The notes under the pieces: generated by a model
Told to the model about the DNA's origin: nothing
Databases searched by the model: none
What the model saw: only the letters and a program-made list of their open reading frames with translations
Made by a program: the position numbers and the translations under genes
Assembly (NCBI RefSeq): GCF_036826855.1
Contig: NZ_CP104578.1
Location: 1,736,001 to 1,800,000 of the forward strand
Source: Streptomyces sp. SJL17-4
Lineage (GTDB): Bacteria; Actinomycetota; Actinomycetes; Streptomycetales; Streptomycetaceae
Length of the DNA stretch: 64,000 bases
Direction of reading: 5' to 3'
Shown: positions 40,093-48,865 of the stretch, one piece after another
Layout: every line of letters starts with the position of its first letter
Numbering within the stretch: the first letter of the stretch is position 1

Positions 40093-41355
40093 TCAGTCGT
40101 GCGTGCTCTGCCGGCCCGCCTCCTCGTCGACGGCGTACGGGTGGACGTAGCGCTCGTCGTCGAACGGGGTGAACCACGTGCCGATCGCCAGTGGGGTGAC
40201 CTCCGGGCCGGCCAGTGGGGTGCCGTCCGGGCCGGCCGGGGCGGGATCCTCGTCGACGCCGTCCCGCGCGTCGTCGTAGAGCCACTCGAAGTCCATGTCC
40301 TCGTACACCTCGTCGGCGAAGCGTTCCAGGGATTCCGCGACCTCGTCGCTGAGGAGCCCGTACAGGTCGAGGGTGGAGTGCGCCTGCTGCAGGAGGAGCT
40401 TCAGTACGAGCTCCTCCGCGAGGCAGCCGAGCTGACGGAAGCTCCCGTCGGTGAACCGGGTGGTCAGGGCTATGGCGGTCACGAGGAAGCGGCGCGCGAA
40501 GAGTTCGTCGTACGCCAGGCCGTAGCGCGGCGGAAGCTCGGTGAGGTGCCACAGTTCGGCCCGGCACTCCGCGACGTTGGTCTCCTCGTCGGCGAGGGTC
40601 CGGACGTCGTCGTACAGCTCGTCGATGAGGACCTCGGAGGCATAGACCAAGGCTCCGGCGGCCAGTTCGGCGGCCTCGGAGGCGAAGAGGGGCCCGAAGG
40701 AGACCAGGCGCGGGGCCAGGGCGCGGATCTGGGCGTCCAGGTCGGCCCGGTCCTGGTCGTCGTCCTCGCTCCCGTCCGCTCCCCCGGCAGCGTCGGCGAG
40801 GTCGGCGAGGGCGGTGAGGTCGGTGAGGTCGTCGAGGTCCGTACGGTCGGTGATGTCGGTCAGCTCGGTGAGGTTGGTGACGTCGGTGATGCCGGTGATG
40901 TCGGTGATGTCGGTGAGTCGCGTGGCGTCCGCGGGGTCGGCTCCCGCCGTGTGGTGGGCGCGGCGGGCCCTGAGGTCGCTGGGCGGCGCGTCCGGCCCGT
41001 CGGCGGCCGCAAGGCTCTCCCGGGTCAGATCGATGTGGAGTTTGACCTCGCTGCTCTCGACCACCCAGTCGGCGAGGAGCTCGGAGCGTTCGAGGACCTC
41101 CGCGGCGACGGAGCCGACGGCGTCCTCCGCGGTCTCCAGCGAGGGGGCGTGGACGAACACCTTGACGATCGACCCTCGCGGGTGGACGGCGACGATGGTC
41201 TCCAGGACGTCGACCTCGACCCCGCCGGGCCCCTCGATCCCCTCCACCGCGTCGAAGCCGTGCTCCAGGAGTGCGGACGCGCCGACCTGTTGCAGGGCGT
41301 CCAGCTCCTCGGCATTGTCGGGCAGGCACGTTTCCACTGTTACGACGTAGCTCAC
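40093..41355 (-). CDS. Hypothetical protein with acidic TD-repeat segment
   Basis: About 420 residues; not recognised. The N-terminal 110 residues are a compact alpha/beta part (SYVVTVETCLPDNAEELDALQQVGAS...). Then a repeat (LTDITDITGITDVTNLTELTDITDRTDLDDLTDL), then an acidic Ala-rich helical half with PRLVSFGPLFASEAAELA and FARRFLVTAIALTTRF, and a tail FTPFDDERYVHPYAVDEE. GTG 41355 was taken as start; its ribosome site is weak, so the start is uncertain. Confidence 0.65.
   Translation of the reverse strand: MSYVVTVETCLPDNAEELDALQQVGASALLEHGFDAVEGIEGPGGVEVDVLETIVAVHPRGSIVKVFVHAPSLETAEDAVGSVAAEVLERSELLADWVVESSEVKLHIDLTRESLAAADGPDAPPSDLRARRAHHTAGADPADATRLTDITDITGITDVTNLTELTDITDRTDLDDLTDLTALADLADAAGGADGSEDDDQDRADLDAQIRALAPRLVSFGPLFASEAAELAAGALVYASEVLIDELYDDVRTLADEETNVAECRAELWHLTELPPRYGLAYDELFARRFLVTAIALTTRFTDGSFRQLGCLAEELVLKLLLQQAHSTLDLYGLLSDEVAESLERFADEVYEDMDFEWLYDDARDGVDEDPAPAGPDGTPLAGPEVTPLAIGTWFTPFDDERYVHPYAVDEEAGRQSTHD
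40790..40920 (-). repeat. Degenerate 9-bp tandem repeat, GTCGGTGAT-like
   Basis: About a dozen imperfect 9-bp units (gtcggtgag/gtcggtgat) that code on the minus strand for hydrophobic-Thr-Asp triplets. In-frame expansion inside the preceding gene; no spacers, so not CRISPR. Confidence 0.8.
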
Positions 41356-41574
41356 GTCGGCAAGCGTGCCAGGCCCGAGCCCGTCCCCGGGGCGGATTCC
41401 CGGGAGATATCGGTGGGTGGGGACGGGGGCGCCGGGCCCAGGGCCACCCCGGTGACCCCGCCGGCGCCGAACGAGTGGACTTGCCGGGTGGCGGGGCGGG
41501 GCGGGGAGCTGTCGTGCGGGGTGGCGGTGTGATGTGGCCGTCCCTGACCGTGACGCCGGAAGAGGTCTGTCGAG

Positions 41575-42777
41575 ATGCGACGCATCCCCTATCGCCGATT
41601 GTTCGCCGCGACGGTCCTCGTGGCCTCCGTGCTCGCGCCGATGGCGGCGACTCCCGCCGCTCCCGTCCACGCCGCCGCCGTCGTCGACCGGCACGGTGAG
41701 GACGACTGTCCGCCGGGCGGACTCGGGCCGGAGCTGACCGCCCGGCTCGACAAGACGATCGCGGACGTCCGCGAGCAGGCCAAGATCCCCGGCGTCGTCG
41801 TCGGGCTCTGGCTGCCCGGCAAGGGGAGCTACGTCCGCGCCACCGGGGTCGCCGACAAGGTCACCCGCGAGCCGATGTTCACCGATTCGTTCGTCCGGAT
41901 CGGCAGCGAGACGAAGACCTTCACGGTCACCGCGCTGCTCAAGCTGGTCGACGAGGGCCGGATCGGCCTCGACGACCCGATCTCCAGGTACGTCCGCGGT
42001 GTCCCGAACGGCCCCCGGATCACCTTGCGCCACCTCGCCGAGATGCGCAGCGGTCTCTTCCCGTACACCGCCGACGCGGACTTCGTCCACGACCTGCTGA
42101 GCGACCCGCAGCGCCCGTTCACGCCGCAGGAAGCACTCGCGTACGGCTTCAAGCACAAGAACACCTTCAAGCCCGGCGCGCAGTTCCAGTACTCCAACAG
42201 CAACCTCGTCCTCCTCGGCCTCGTTATCGAGAAGGTGACCGGTCAGCGGCTCGGCGACTTCATCGAGCGGCGGGTGCTCCGCCCGGCCCATCTGCGCCAC
42301 ACGCTCTTCCCCGAGGGTCCCGAGTTCCCCGAGCCGCACGCCCGCGGCTACACGGACCAGACGCTGAACGGCACGATCGCGGACGCCACCGACTGGAACC
42401 CCAGCTGGGCCTGGGCGGCCGGCGCGATGATCTCGGACCTGCACGACCTCCGCCGCTGGGCCAAGATCCTCGCCACCGGCGAGCTGCTGAGCCCGGAGTC
42501 TCAGGCGCAACGCCTCAAGACGCTGCCGACCGGCTTCCCCGGCACCAGCTACGGCCTCGGGATCCTCGACGCCAACGGCTGGATCGGGCACAACGGCTCC
42601 ATCCCCGGCTACGAGACCGTGACGGTCTACCTGCCCGCGCAGAAGGCCACCATGGTCCTCATGCTCACCACCGACTCCCAGGTCGGCGGCCAGGAGCCGT
42701 CCACCCTGCTCGCCCGGGCGATCACGGAGGTCATCACCCCGAACAACGTCTACGCCGGTGGGATCGGCCCGCGTTAG
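41575..42777 (+). CDS. Secreted serine hydrolase (class C beta-lactamase/DD-peptidase fold)
   Basis: 400 residues with signal peptide (MRRIPYRRLFAATVLVASVLAPMAATPAAPVHA). Motifs: SxxK as SETK, YxN as YSN in FQYSNSNLVLLGLVIEKVTG, and the third motif as HNGS in place of KTG, typical of D-alanyl-D-alanine carboxypeptidases/esterases of this fold. An extracellular peptidase or esterase is likely. Confidence 0.9.
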   Translation: MRRIPYRRLFAATVLVASVLAPMAATPAAPVHAAAVVDRHGEDDCPPGGLGPELTARLDKTIADVREQAKIPGVVVGLWLPGKGSYVRATGVADKVTREPMFTDSFVRIGSETKTFTVTALLKLVDEGRIGLDDPISRYVRGVPNGPRITLRHLAEMRSGLFPYTADADFVHDLLSDPQRPFTPQEALAYGFKHKNTFKPGAQFQYSNSNLVLLGLVIEKVTGQRLGDFIERRVLRPAHLRHTLFPEGPEFPEPHARGYTDQTLNGTIADATDWNPSWAWAAGAMISDLHDLRRWAKILATGELLSPESQAQRLKTLPTGFPGTSYGLGILDANGWIGHNGSIPGYETVTVYLPAQKATMVLMLTTDSQVGGQEPSTLLARAITEVITPNNVYAGGIGPR

Positions 42778-42844
42778 GGGCCCGGTGTGAGGGACGGGTA
42801 GGACGCCTGCGTCGGCGCCGCTTCGCCAGCCTGCACGACTGAGC

Positions 42845-43500
42845 ATGCAGCTGACCCTTCTGTCGACGGTTTCGTACCGCGGGGAGGAGGTCACCGCGCC
42901 CCGGCTGCGAGGGCTTCCGGCCCTGCCGGCCGGGGAGTTGCGGAGCGGGTGCAGTACCGGCCGGATCGTCGAAGGGCTCTGGCCGGACGAGCGGCCGGCG
43001 AATCCGGTGAAGGCCGTGCAGATCCTCGTCTCGCGGACCCGCGCCAGGCTGGGGGCCGCCGCCGAGCAGGCACGGGCCGGGGTCACGCCGGCGCACTCGC
43101 CGAGGCCGAGGCCGGACTCGCGTTGTGGCCGGGCGGTCCTACGGGGGCGGACGCGGGGACGGTTGTGGGGGTTGAGGCGAGACCGCATGTGGGGGCGGCG
43201 TCGCTCGGCGATCCGGTCGCGGCGCTGCGGTGCGAACGGGCCCGTTCCCACCGGGCGTTGGAGGGGGTCCGGGCACTCGGGCTCGCACGTACCGGGCGCC
43301 ACGAGGAGGCCGTGGCCCGGCTCGGCACGCCGGCGCGGGAGTTACCGAGGGACGAGGAGCTGCTGCTCGAACTCGTCCGGTGCGAGGCCGCCACCACCGG
43401 TACGGCCGCCGCCCTCACCACGTACGACCGCTATCGGCGCCGGCTGCGCGACGAACACCGCCGGGCCCGAGGACGGTGGTGTCCCTCGACGACGCCGACG
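42845..43500 (+). pseudogene. Frameshifted SARP/BTAD (AfsR-like) regulator
   Basis: Frame 1 begins MQLTLLSTVSYRGEEV and reaches PANPVKAVQILVSRTRARLG, the SARP winged-helix part (with losses). A second frame then gives the BTAD domain: LEGVRALGLARTGRHEEAVARL, PRDEELLLELVRCEAATTGTA, ALTTYDRYRRRLRDEH. The segments are out of frame with each other and the expected NB-ARC region is absent, so the gene is dead. Confidence 0.8.
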
Positions 43501-43656
43501 AGGGCCTCGCCCATCCGGCTGCCGTCGCTGCCCTGCGGGAAGGTCGTGGCGCAGAGCTCGGCCGGGGCCGGCTTCAGCGTGGCTTCAGGGCGGTTTCAGG
43601 GAGGGGGTCGCGGTGGCAGCGCCTGAAACCGGCGGTGTGGACGCCCAAAAAAGAAG

Positions 43657-43683
43657 GGCAAGAAGGTGTCCTCACCTCTTGCC
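43657..43683 (+). terminator. Bulged hairpin upstream of the rifamycin-associated element
   Basis: GGCAAG-A-AGGTG, TCCT loop, CACCT-CTTGCC: 11 bp with one bulged A. It lies between the dead SARP gene and the helR control element and probably stops read-through into helR. Confidence 0.5.
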
Positions 43684-43706
43684 ACTTACAACTTATACCG
43701 CACAGG

Positions 43707-43725
43707 GGGGCTTGCGGCAAGGCCC
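43707..43725 (+). promoter_or_regulatory. Rifamycin-associated element (RAE)
   Basis: GGGGCTTGCGGCAAGGCCC, the 19-bp inverted-repeat element known upstream of rifamycin-inducible resistance genes in actinobacteria (rph, helR and others). It lies 60 bp before the helR start. It implies induction of helR by rifamycins. Confidence 0.85.
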
Positions 43726-43784
43726 TCGCCGTGCCGCAGAATCTCACTCCTCAGCCCCGGACCTGCAGAAATGAGACTTACCCA

Positions 43785-45953
43785 GTGCGTGTGCTTTCGT
43801 CGGTGGACCAGTCGCGCGGCACCAGTGCCTTCGACCTTCCCGACCGCCTCTCCCCCAAGGCCGACCCGGCGCTGATCGCCGGTGACGAGCGGCACTTCGC
43901 GGCCATCGCGCAGAGCCTCGAAGAGACGATCGCCGAGTTGTCCGACCGGCTCGACGCCACGCGCAAGGCCCCGGGCGGTGCCGGCCGGGAGGCGATGGAC
44001 CGGGACGCGGAGATCCACCGGCTGACCGGGCGCCTGCGCACCCTGCGCCGCTTCGGCCTGGACCTGTGCCTCGGGCACATCGTGGGAGCGGACGACGCCG
44101 AGCCCGTGTACATCGGCCGCCTCGGCCTCACCGACAGCACCGGCCGTCGTCTCCTCGTCGACTGGCGCTCGCCCGCGGCCGAGCCGTTCTTCGCGGCGAC
44201 CCACGCCAACCCGATGGGTCTGGCGAGCCGCCGCAGGTACCGCTGGAGCGGCGGCCGGATCAGTGACTACTGGGACGAGGTGTTCACCGCCGACGGCCTG
44301 GAGGAGCACGCGGCGCTCGACGACCAGTCCGCCTTCATCGCCAGCCTGGGCGGCAGCCGTTCGCCCCGGATGCGCGACGTGCTCGCCACCATCCAGGCCG
44401 ACCAGGACGCCATCATCCGGGCGGGCTCCCGCGGCACCCTCGTCGTCGACGGCGGACCGGGTACGGGTAAGACCGTCGTGGCGCTGCACCGCTCCGCGCA
44501 CCTGCTGTACGCGGACCCGCGCCTCGGGCACCGTCGGGGCGGCGTCCTGTTCGTCGGCCCGCATCAGCCGTACCTGGCGTACGTCGCCGACGTGCTTCCC
44601 AGCCTCGGCGAGGAGGGCGTGCAGACCTGCACCGTGCGGGATCTCGTCGCCGAGGGCGCCAAGGCGGCGATCGAGCGCGACCCCGAGGTGGCGCGGCTGA
44701 AGTCGTCCGCCGGCATGGTGCGGGCGATCGAGGCGGCCGTCCGGTTCTACGAGGAGCCGCCCACCCACGGGATGACGGTCTCGACCGACTGGGCCGACGT
44801 CCGGCTGACCGCGGGCGACTGGGCCGAGGCGTTCGAGGCGGCGGAGGCGGGGACGCCGCACAACGAGGCGCGCGAGCAGATCTGGGAGGAGCTGGGCTCG
44901 ATCCTCCTGGGCAAGCTCGGCGACGAGGTCCCGGAGGACGAGTTCCGCCGGGCCCTGCGGCAGGACGAGGAGGTGGCCGGGGCCCTGCACGGCGCGTGGC
45001 CGCTGCTTGAGGCGACCGATCTGGTCGGCGACCTGTGGTCGGTCCCCGCGTACCTGCGGAAGTGCGCCCCGTGGCTCGACCGCGAGGAGGTCCGGACGCT
45101 CCAGCGTGCGGACGCGCAGGCCTGGACGGTGTCCGACCTGCCGCTCCTGGACGCGGCGCGGCAGCGGCTCGGTGACCCGGAGGCGGCACGGCGCACGCGC
45201 CGTCGGCAGGCCACCGTCGCCGCCGAACGCGCGCGCATGGCCGATGTCATCGCCGACGTCCTCGCCGCCGACGTCGACGGCGAGGGCGCGGTGACGATGC
45301 TGCGCGGGCAGGACCTCAAGGACAGCCTGGTCGACGAGGCAGCGCTGCCCGGGGTCGAGCCCGATCTGCTGGCCGGCCCGTTCGCGCACATCGTGGTGGA
45401 CGAGGCGCAGGAACTGACGGATGCCGAGTGGCAGATGCTGCTGCTCCGCTGCCCGTCCCGCAGCTTCACCATCGTCGGTGACCGTGCCCAGGCGAGGCAG
45501 GGCTTCACGGAGTCGTGGCAGGAGCGGCTTGAGCGGGTCGGTCTCGACCGGATCACCGTGGCGTCGCTGAGCATCAACTACCGGACTCCGGAGGAGGTCA
45601 TGGCGGAGGCCGAGCCGGCGATCCGGGCCGCGCTGCCGGACGCGAACGTGCCGACGTCGGTCCGCAGCAGCGGCATCCCCGTCGTGCGCGGCTCGGTGAC
45701 CGAACTGGACGCGATCCTGGACGAGTGGCTCGACGCCCACGCCGACGGGACCGCGTGCGTCATCGGCGATCCCCGGTTCCGGCCGAGGCCCCGCGTGCAG
45801 TCGCTCACGCCGAGCCTGTCGAAGGGCCTCGAGTTCGATCTGGTCGTCCTCGTCGACCCGGAGGCGTACGGCGTGGGCATCGAGGGCGCGGTCGACCGCT
45901 ATGTGGCGATGACCCGCGCGACCAGGCAGCTCGTCGTCCTGACGAGCGCCTGA
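43785..45953 (+). CDS. helR: RNA polymerase recycling ATPase HelR
   Basis: 722-residue UvrD-like superfamily 1 protein of the HelD/HelR type that removes stalled or rifamycin-bound RNA polymerase from DNA and so gives rifamycin tolerance. Seen: coiled-coil N-terminal arm (DERHFAAIAQSLEETIAELSDRLDA), VYIGRLGL...LLVDWRSPAAEPFF, Walker A GGPGTGKTVVALHR near 225, Walker B VVDEAQELTD near 537, motif RSFTIVGDRAQA, and C-terminal LSKGLEFDLVVLVDPE and YVAMTRATRQLVVL. GTG 43785 precedes the conserved SAFDLPDRLSPKADP start. Preceded by an RAE. Confidence 0.92.
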   Translation: MRVLSSVDQSRGTSAFDLPDRLSPKADPALIAGDERHFAAIAQSLEETIAELSDRLDATRKAPGGAGREAMDRDAEIHRLTGRLRTLRRFGLDLCLGHIVGADDAEPVYIGRLGLTDSTGRRLLVDWRSPAAEPFFAATHANPMGLASRRRYRWSGGRISDYWDEVFTADGLEEHAALDDQSAFIASLGGSRSPRMRDVLATIQADQDAIIRAGSRGTLVVDGGPGTGKTVVALHRSAHLLYADPRLGHRRGGVLFVGPHQPYLAYVADVLPSLGEEGVQTCTVRDLVAEGAKAAIERDPEVARLKSSAGMVRAIEAAVRFYEEPPTHGMTVSTDWADVRLTAGDWAEAFEAAEAGTPHNEAREQIWEELGSILLGKLGDEVPEDEFRRALRQDEEVAGALHGAWPLLEATDLVGDLWSVPAYLRKCAPWLDREEVRTLQRADAQAWTVSDLPLLDAARQRLGDPEAARRTRRRQATVAAERARMADVIADVLAADVDGEGAVTMLRGQDLKDSLVDEAALPGVEPDLLAGPFAHIVVDEAQELTDAEWQMLLLRCPSRSFTIVGDRAQARQGFTESWQERLERVGLDRITVASLSINYRTPEEVMAEAEPAIRAALPDANVPTSVRSSGIPVVRGSVTELDAILDEWLDAHADGTACVIGDPRFRPRPRVQSLTPSLSKGLEFDLVVLVDPEAYGVGIEGAVDRYVAMTRATRQLVVLTSA

Positions 45954-45983
45954 CGGCGAGCGGGACCGCGTCCGGAGGGCCCG

Positions 45984-46009
45984 GCCCGGCACCTGTTCAG
46001 GTGCCGGGC
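45984..46009 (+). terminator. helR terminator
   Basis: GCCCGGCACCT-GTTC-AGGTGCCGGGC, an 11-bp perfect stem with a tetraloop, 30 nt past the helR stop. Confidence 0.75.
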
Positions 46010-46099
46010 AGGTCCCGGCCTGCCTCCGTGGGGCGAACCGGTGTCGCGCGTGGGCGCGCCATGGCCGCTCCTGCGATGAGATGACGTATCGATAGGTGC

Positions 46100-46519
46100 A
46101 TGACTCAGACACGCGCAGACGCCGCCGCTCCCGTTCTCCATGACCAGGTCGTGCCCGGTGGGGAGTGCCCCGAGGTCGCGTCGCTTGTCGCGCCGTACCT
46201 GCGCATCATCCGTTCCGCGCTTCCCCCCGTAGAGGCGGAACGATTCTTCGTACGGGCTCTGGACGCGCACGAGGAGGAGCGGCGCAGGGAGGGAGCCCTC
46301 CAGCTCGGGTTCAGCGCGTACCTCTCGGACGGTCTCGGTGAGACCTGGGGCGGGTCCCTGGCGCACACCTCCGCCTGGGAGGCCATGCAGGCGATCCGCC
46401 AGCTCGTCCGCAAGGCCCCGCGCGCGGACCTCGCCGCGTATCTGCGGCTCGGCCTGGGGCTGGCCCGCGAGCTCGGCACCTCGGCCCCGGGCCGCACGCC
46501 GGTCCCGGTGGGCGCCTGA
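46100..46519 (+). CDS. Small hypothetical protein
   Basis: 139 residues, soluble, not recognised. It looks helical: PEVASLVAPYLRIIRSALPPVEAERFFVRALDAHEEERRR, then WEAMQAIRQLVRKAPRADLAAYLRLGLGLARELG. No cysteines beyond CPE near the start and no membrane segment. ATG 46100 follows TATCGATA by 6 bp. GC-skewed codons look normal for the region, so it is probably a real gene. Confidence 0.55.
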   Translation: MTQTRADAAAPVLHDQVVPGGECPEVASLVAPYLRIIRSALPPVEAERFFVRALDAHEEERRREGALQLGFSAYLSDGLGETWGGSLAHTSAWEAMQAIRQLVRKAPRADLAAYLRLGLGLARELGTSAPGRTPVPVGA

Positions 46520-46560
46520 CCGGCACTCGCCGGAAAGGGCACGGGGGGAGCGACTCGGGC

Positions 46561-47055
46561 TCAGCCCTCCGAGGGGTTCCGGCGCTCGCTCTCCGGCTTG
46601 TCCCGCAGCCAGGCATCCGGGCCCGGGTCGCCGCCCTCGGCGCGGGTCGCGAGCCGGTCCACGTAGTGCTGCCAGCCCTCCGCGTGGGCCTCACAGGCCT
46701 CCGTGGAGGGCAGGCCGCTGTGGATCAGGTGGAGAAGGGTGCCGTCGGGGGTGGGTTCGAGGGTGATCTCGACCGTGCTGGTGCCCGGCGGGACGGGCAG
46801 GGGGCCCGACTCCCAGCCCCAGCTGAAGACGATCCGCCGGTGCGGGTCGACGGTGATGAAGCGGCCGGAGGCGATGTCCTCCCCGGTGATCCGGGTGCGG
46901 TACGAGCCGCCCGGCTCGAAGAAGAACGTGCCGTCGGCGCCCATCCACGAGAGCCACTTCTCCCGGTCGGTGAAGAAGCCGAAGACGGTCTCGGGGCGGG
47001 CGGCGATGCGCCGCTCCAGGGTGACGGTGTCCATGGGGGTCGGGGGGATCGTCAT
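46561..47055 (-). CDS. SRPBCC/AHSA1-type START-like protein
   Basis: 164 residues. DTVTLERRIAARPETVFGFFTDREKWLSWMG, FEPGGSYRTRITGEDIASGRFITVDPHRRIVFSWGWES and the C-terminal GWQHYVDRLATR match activator-of-Hsp90-homologue/SRPBCC proteins. Such genes usually follow an ArsR regulator in an ArsR-AHSA1 operon; here that regulator survives only as a fragment directly upstream, with the original stop/start overlap still visible. Confidence 0.87.
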   Translation of the reverse strand: MTIPPTPMDTVTLERRIAARPETVFGFFTDREKWLSWMGADGTFFFEPGGSYRTRITGEDIASGRFITVDPHRRIVFSWGWESGPLPVPPGTSTVEITLEPTPDGTLLHLIHSGLPSTEACEAHAEGWQHYVDRLATRAEGGDPGPDAWLRDKPESERRNPSEG

Positions 47056-47205
47056 GAGGGCTTCTCGCTTCGTTCGGCCTCTTCGGCGAGCCGGGCCGGA
47101 CGCTTCCCGGTCCGCCCGGTGGAACCGCTTCGTCCCCTCCTTGCGCAGCGTAACCAGACCGGCGTCCCGCAGCACCTCGAGGCGCTGGGGGACGCGGCGG
47201 ACCTC
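47052..47205 (-). pseudogene. Decayed ArsR regulator upstream of the AHSA1 gene
   Basis: Minus-strand reading RVPQRLEVLRDAGLVTLRKEGTKRFHRADREA is the recognition-helix/wing part of the ArsR partner of AHSA1 proteins. In another frame the end ARLAEEAERSEKPS runs to a stop that overlaps the AHSA1 ATG. The first half is missing and the middle carries a deletion with a frameshift. Confidence 0.75.
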
Positions 47206-47208
47206 GGC

Positions 47209-47943
47209 TCAGGCAGTACCGTCCGGGGGCGTCGACGCGGGCCTCGTGGAGAGGATCGCGCGGGCCTGCTCCGCCGCTCGGGCGGTGCTCTCGGACACGA
47301 ACTCCAGGAAGCGGGCGATGTTTTCGAGGCGGGCGCCGGCCGGCGTGCCGGAGCCGAGGACGCCCACGCCCTGACGTGCGGTCTCGACGATCTGGAGGGC
47401 GGCACGGGCGCTGGCCATCATCGACTGGTACCAGATGTCGTCGTCGACGACATAGCGCTCACGACGGCGCTCGTCGCGCTCGCGACGGACGAGCCCCTGG
47501 CTGTCGAGGAACGCGATCGCCTTGGAGATGGACGCCGGGCTGACCTGGAGATGCTGGACGAGCTCGGAGGCGGTGAGGCTGCCCGAGTCGGTGAGGCAGA
47601 GACAGGCCATCACCCGGGCCATCATCTTGGGCGTCCCCGACTGTATGAGGACGGTCGTGAAGACCTCCTCGAACTCGCGCATCGCTTCGGCGTCGCGCCC
47701 GTCGGCCCGCACGGCCGCCTTCGGGTCCCGGGCCGTGGCCTGCCTGCGGCGGGCCCGGTGCTCGGTGGCCCGGTGCGCGAGGTCGGAACGGTAGGCGGTG
47801 GGGCCGCCGTTCCGCATGACCTCACGCGTGATCGTCGACGTCGGACGGTCGAGACGCCTGGCGATCTCGGCATAGGCGAGGCCGTCCGCCAATCCCAGCG
47901 CGATCTGCTGACGTTCCTGCTGGGTGAGCCTGCCTCCCGGCAT
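47209..47943 (-). CDS. Regulator with IS30-type HTH and MarR/GbsR-like domain
   Basis: 244 residues. Residues 1-60 (RLTQQERQQIALGLADGLAYAEIARRLDRPTSTITREVMRNGG) are an HTH_38 domain as in IS30 transposases. The remainder is MarR/GbsR-like: MARVMACLCLTDSGSLTASELVQHLQVSPASISKAIAFLDSQGLVRRERDERRRERYVV. ATG 47943 follows GAAGGAG at 6-nt spacing. It is divergent from the DUF4097 gene and is likely to control it and itself. Confidence 0.85.
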   Translation of the reverse strand: MPGGRLTQQERQQIALGLADGLAYAEIARRLDRPTSTITREVMRNGGPTAYRSDLAHRATEHRARRRQATARDPKAAVRADGRDAEAMREFEEVFTTVLIQSGTPKMMARVMACLCLTDSGSLTASELVQHLQVSPASISKAIAFLDSQGLVRRERDERRRERYVVDDDIWYQSMMASARAALQIVETARQGVGVLGSGTPAGARLENIARFLEFVSESTARAAEQARAILSTRPASTPPDGTA

Positions 47944-47973
47944 CGGGTCTCCTTCGTGGTCCTTGGGGACCCC

Positions 47974-48090
47974 TACTATAGCGTTCACCCTCACTCCATT
48001 GCAACGCCCAGAGGTGGGCGTGTTGCGTTAAGCTCATCTCCATTGCAATGAATTTCTGCAGTTGACCTGCAACGATGGGACTTTTACGCA
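47974..48090. promoter_or_regulatory. Divergent promoters with repeated CTCCATTGCAA
   Basis: Regulator side: TTGCAA (complement of 47999-48004), 18 nt, TATAGT (47974-47979). DUF4097 side: TTGACC (48062-48067), 17 nt, TACGCA (48085-48090). An 11-bp direct repeat CTCCATTGCAA occurs at 47994-48004 and 48038-48048; the second is part of the palindrome CATTGCAATG (48041-48050). Candidate binding sites for the adjacent regulator. Confidence 0.6.
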
Positions 48091-48189
48091 ACGAGGATAT
48101 TGCCAGACCCGTGAACGCAACGTAGCTTTTCTCTCATCGGAAACAGCGGGCCGACGACAGGGCGCCCGCGAAGACGAAGGAGAAGCACC

Positions 48190-48855
48190 ATGCAGAAGTT
48201 CGCCACCGCCGCCGCCATCGCCACCGTCCTCGACATCCCGGCCGGCCGCATCCAGCTCATCGCCGCCGACCGGAACGACGCCACCGTCGACATCCGTCCC
48301 GTGAACGCCGCCAAGAGCGCCGACGTGAAGGCGGCCGGGCAGGTCACGGTCGAGTTCACCGACGGCGTCCTGCGGATCACCGCCGCTCCCCCGAAGAACA
48401 AGATCCTCGGCGACTCCGGATCGGTCGAGGTGACCGTCCAGCTCCCGGCCGGCTCCCGCGTCGAGGCGAAGACCGCCGCCGCCGAACTCCGCGGCGTCGG
48501 GCGGCTCGGTGACGTCGTCTTCGAGGGCGCGCTGGGTCCGGTCAAGCTCGACGAGGCCGCGAGCGCCCGCCTCACCCTGCAGGCCGGTGACATCACGGTC
48601 GGCCGACTGGGTGGTTCCGCCGAGATCAGCACCCAGAAGGGCGACCTCCGCATCGCCGAGGCCATGGGCGGCACCGTCGTCCTGCGCACCGCGGCGGGCG
48701 ACATCACGGTCGGCGCCGCCCGCGGCGTCTCCGCCGCCCTCGACGCCGGCACCGGCTACGGCCGCGTCCACAACTCCCTCGCCAACAACGGCACCGCCGC
48801 CCTGACCCTCCACGCCACCACCTCCTACGGCGACATCACCGCCCGCAGCCTCTGA
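48190..48855 (+). CDS. DUF4097 beta-strand repeat protein
   Basis: 221 residues of short alternating beta strands with Gly-Asp turns (GDVVFEGALGPVKLDEAASARLTLQAGDITVGRLGG, KGDLRIAEAMGG, AAGDITVGAARG, TSYGDITARSL), the DUF4097 pattern predicted to form a right-handed beta solenoid. No signal peptide or membrane segment. AAGGAG precedes ATG 48190. Function unknown; commonly paired with the divergent regulator type found here. Confidence 0.86.
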   Translation: MQKFATAAAIATVLDIPAGRIQLIAADRNDATVDIRPVNAAKSADVKAAGQVTVEFTDGVLRITAAPPKNKILGDSGSVEVTVQLPAGSRVEAKTAAAELRGVGRLGDVVFEGALGPVKLDEAASARLTLQAGDITVGRLGGSAEISTQKGDLRIAEAMGGTVVLRTAAGDITVGAARGVSAALDAGTGYGRVHNSLANNGTAALTLHATTSYGDITARSL

Positions 48856-48865
48856 TGCGGACCGC

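Noticed and set aside
40790..40920. Regular repeats that could suggest a CRISPR array
   Set aside because: Units are 9 bp, contiguous and in frame with a coding sequence; there are no spacers and no cas genes.
41356..43302. A long upstream extension of the hypothetical gene at 40093
   Set aside because: The extension is antisense to the serine hydrolase and the SARP remnant; the protein most likely starts near 41355.
43686..46112. An 808-codon minus-strand frame across helR
   Set aside because: Antisense to a complete HelR gene with Walker motifs; no recognisable domain.
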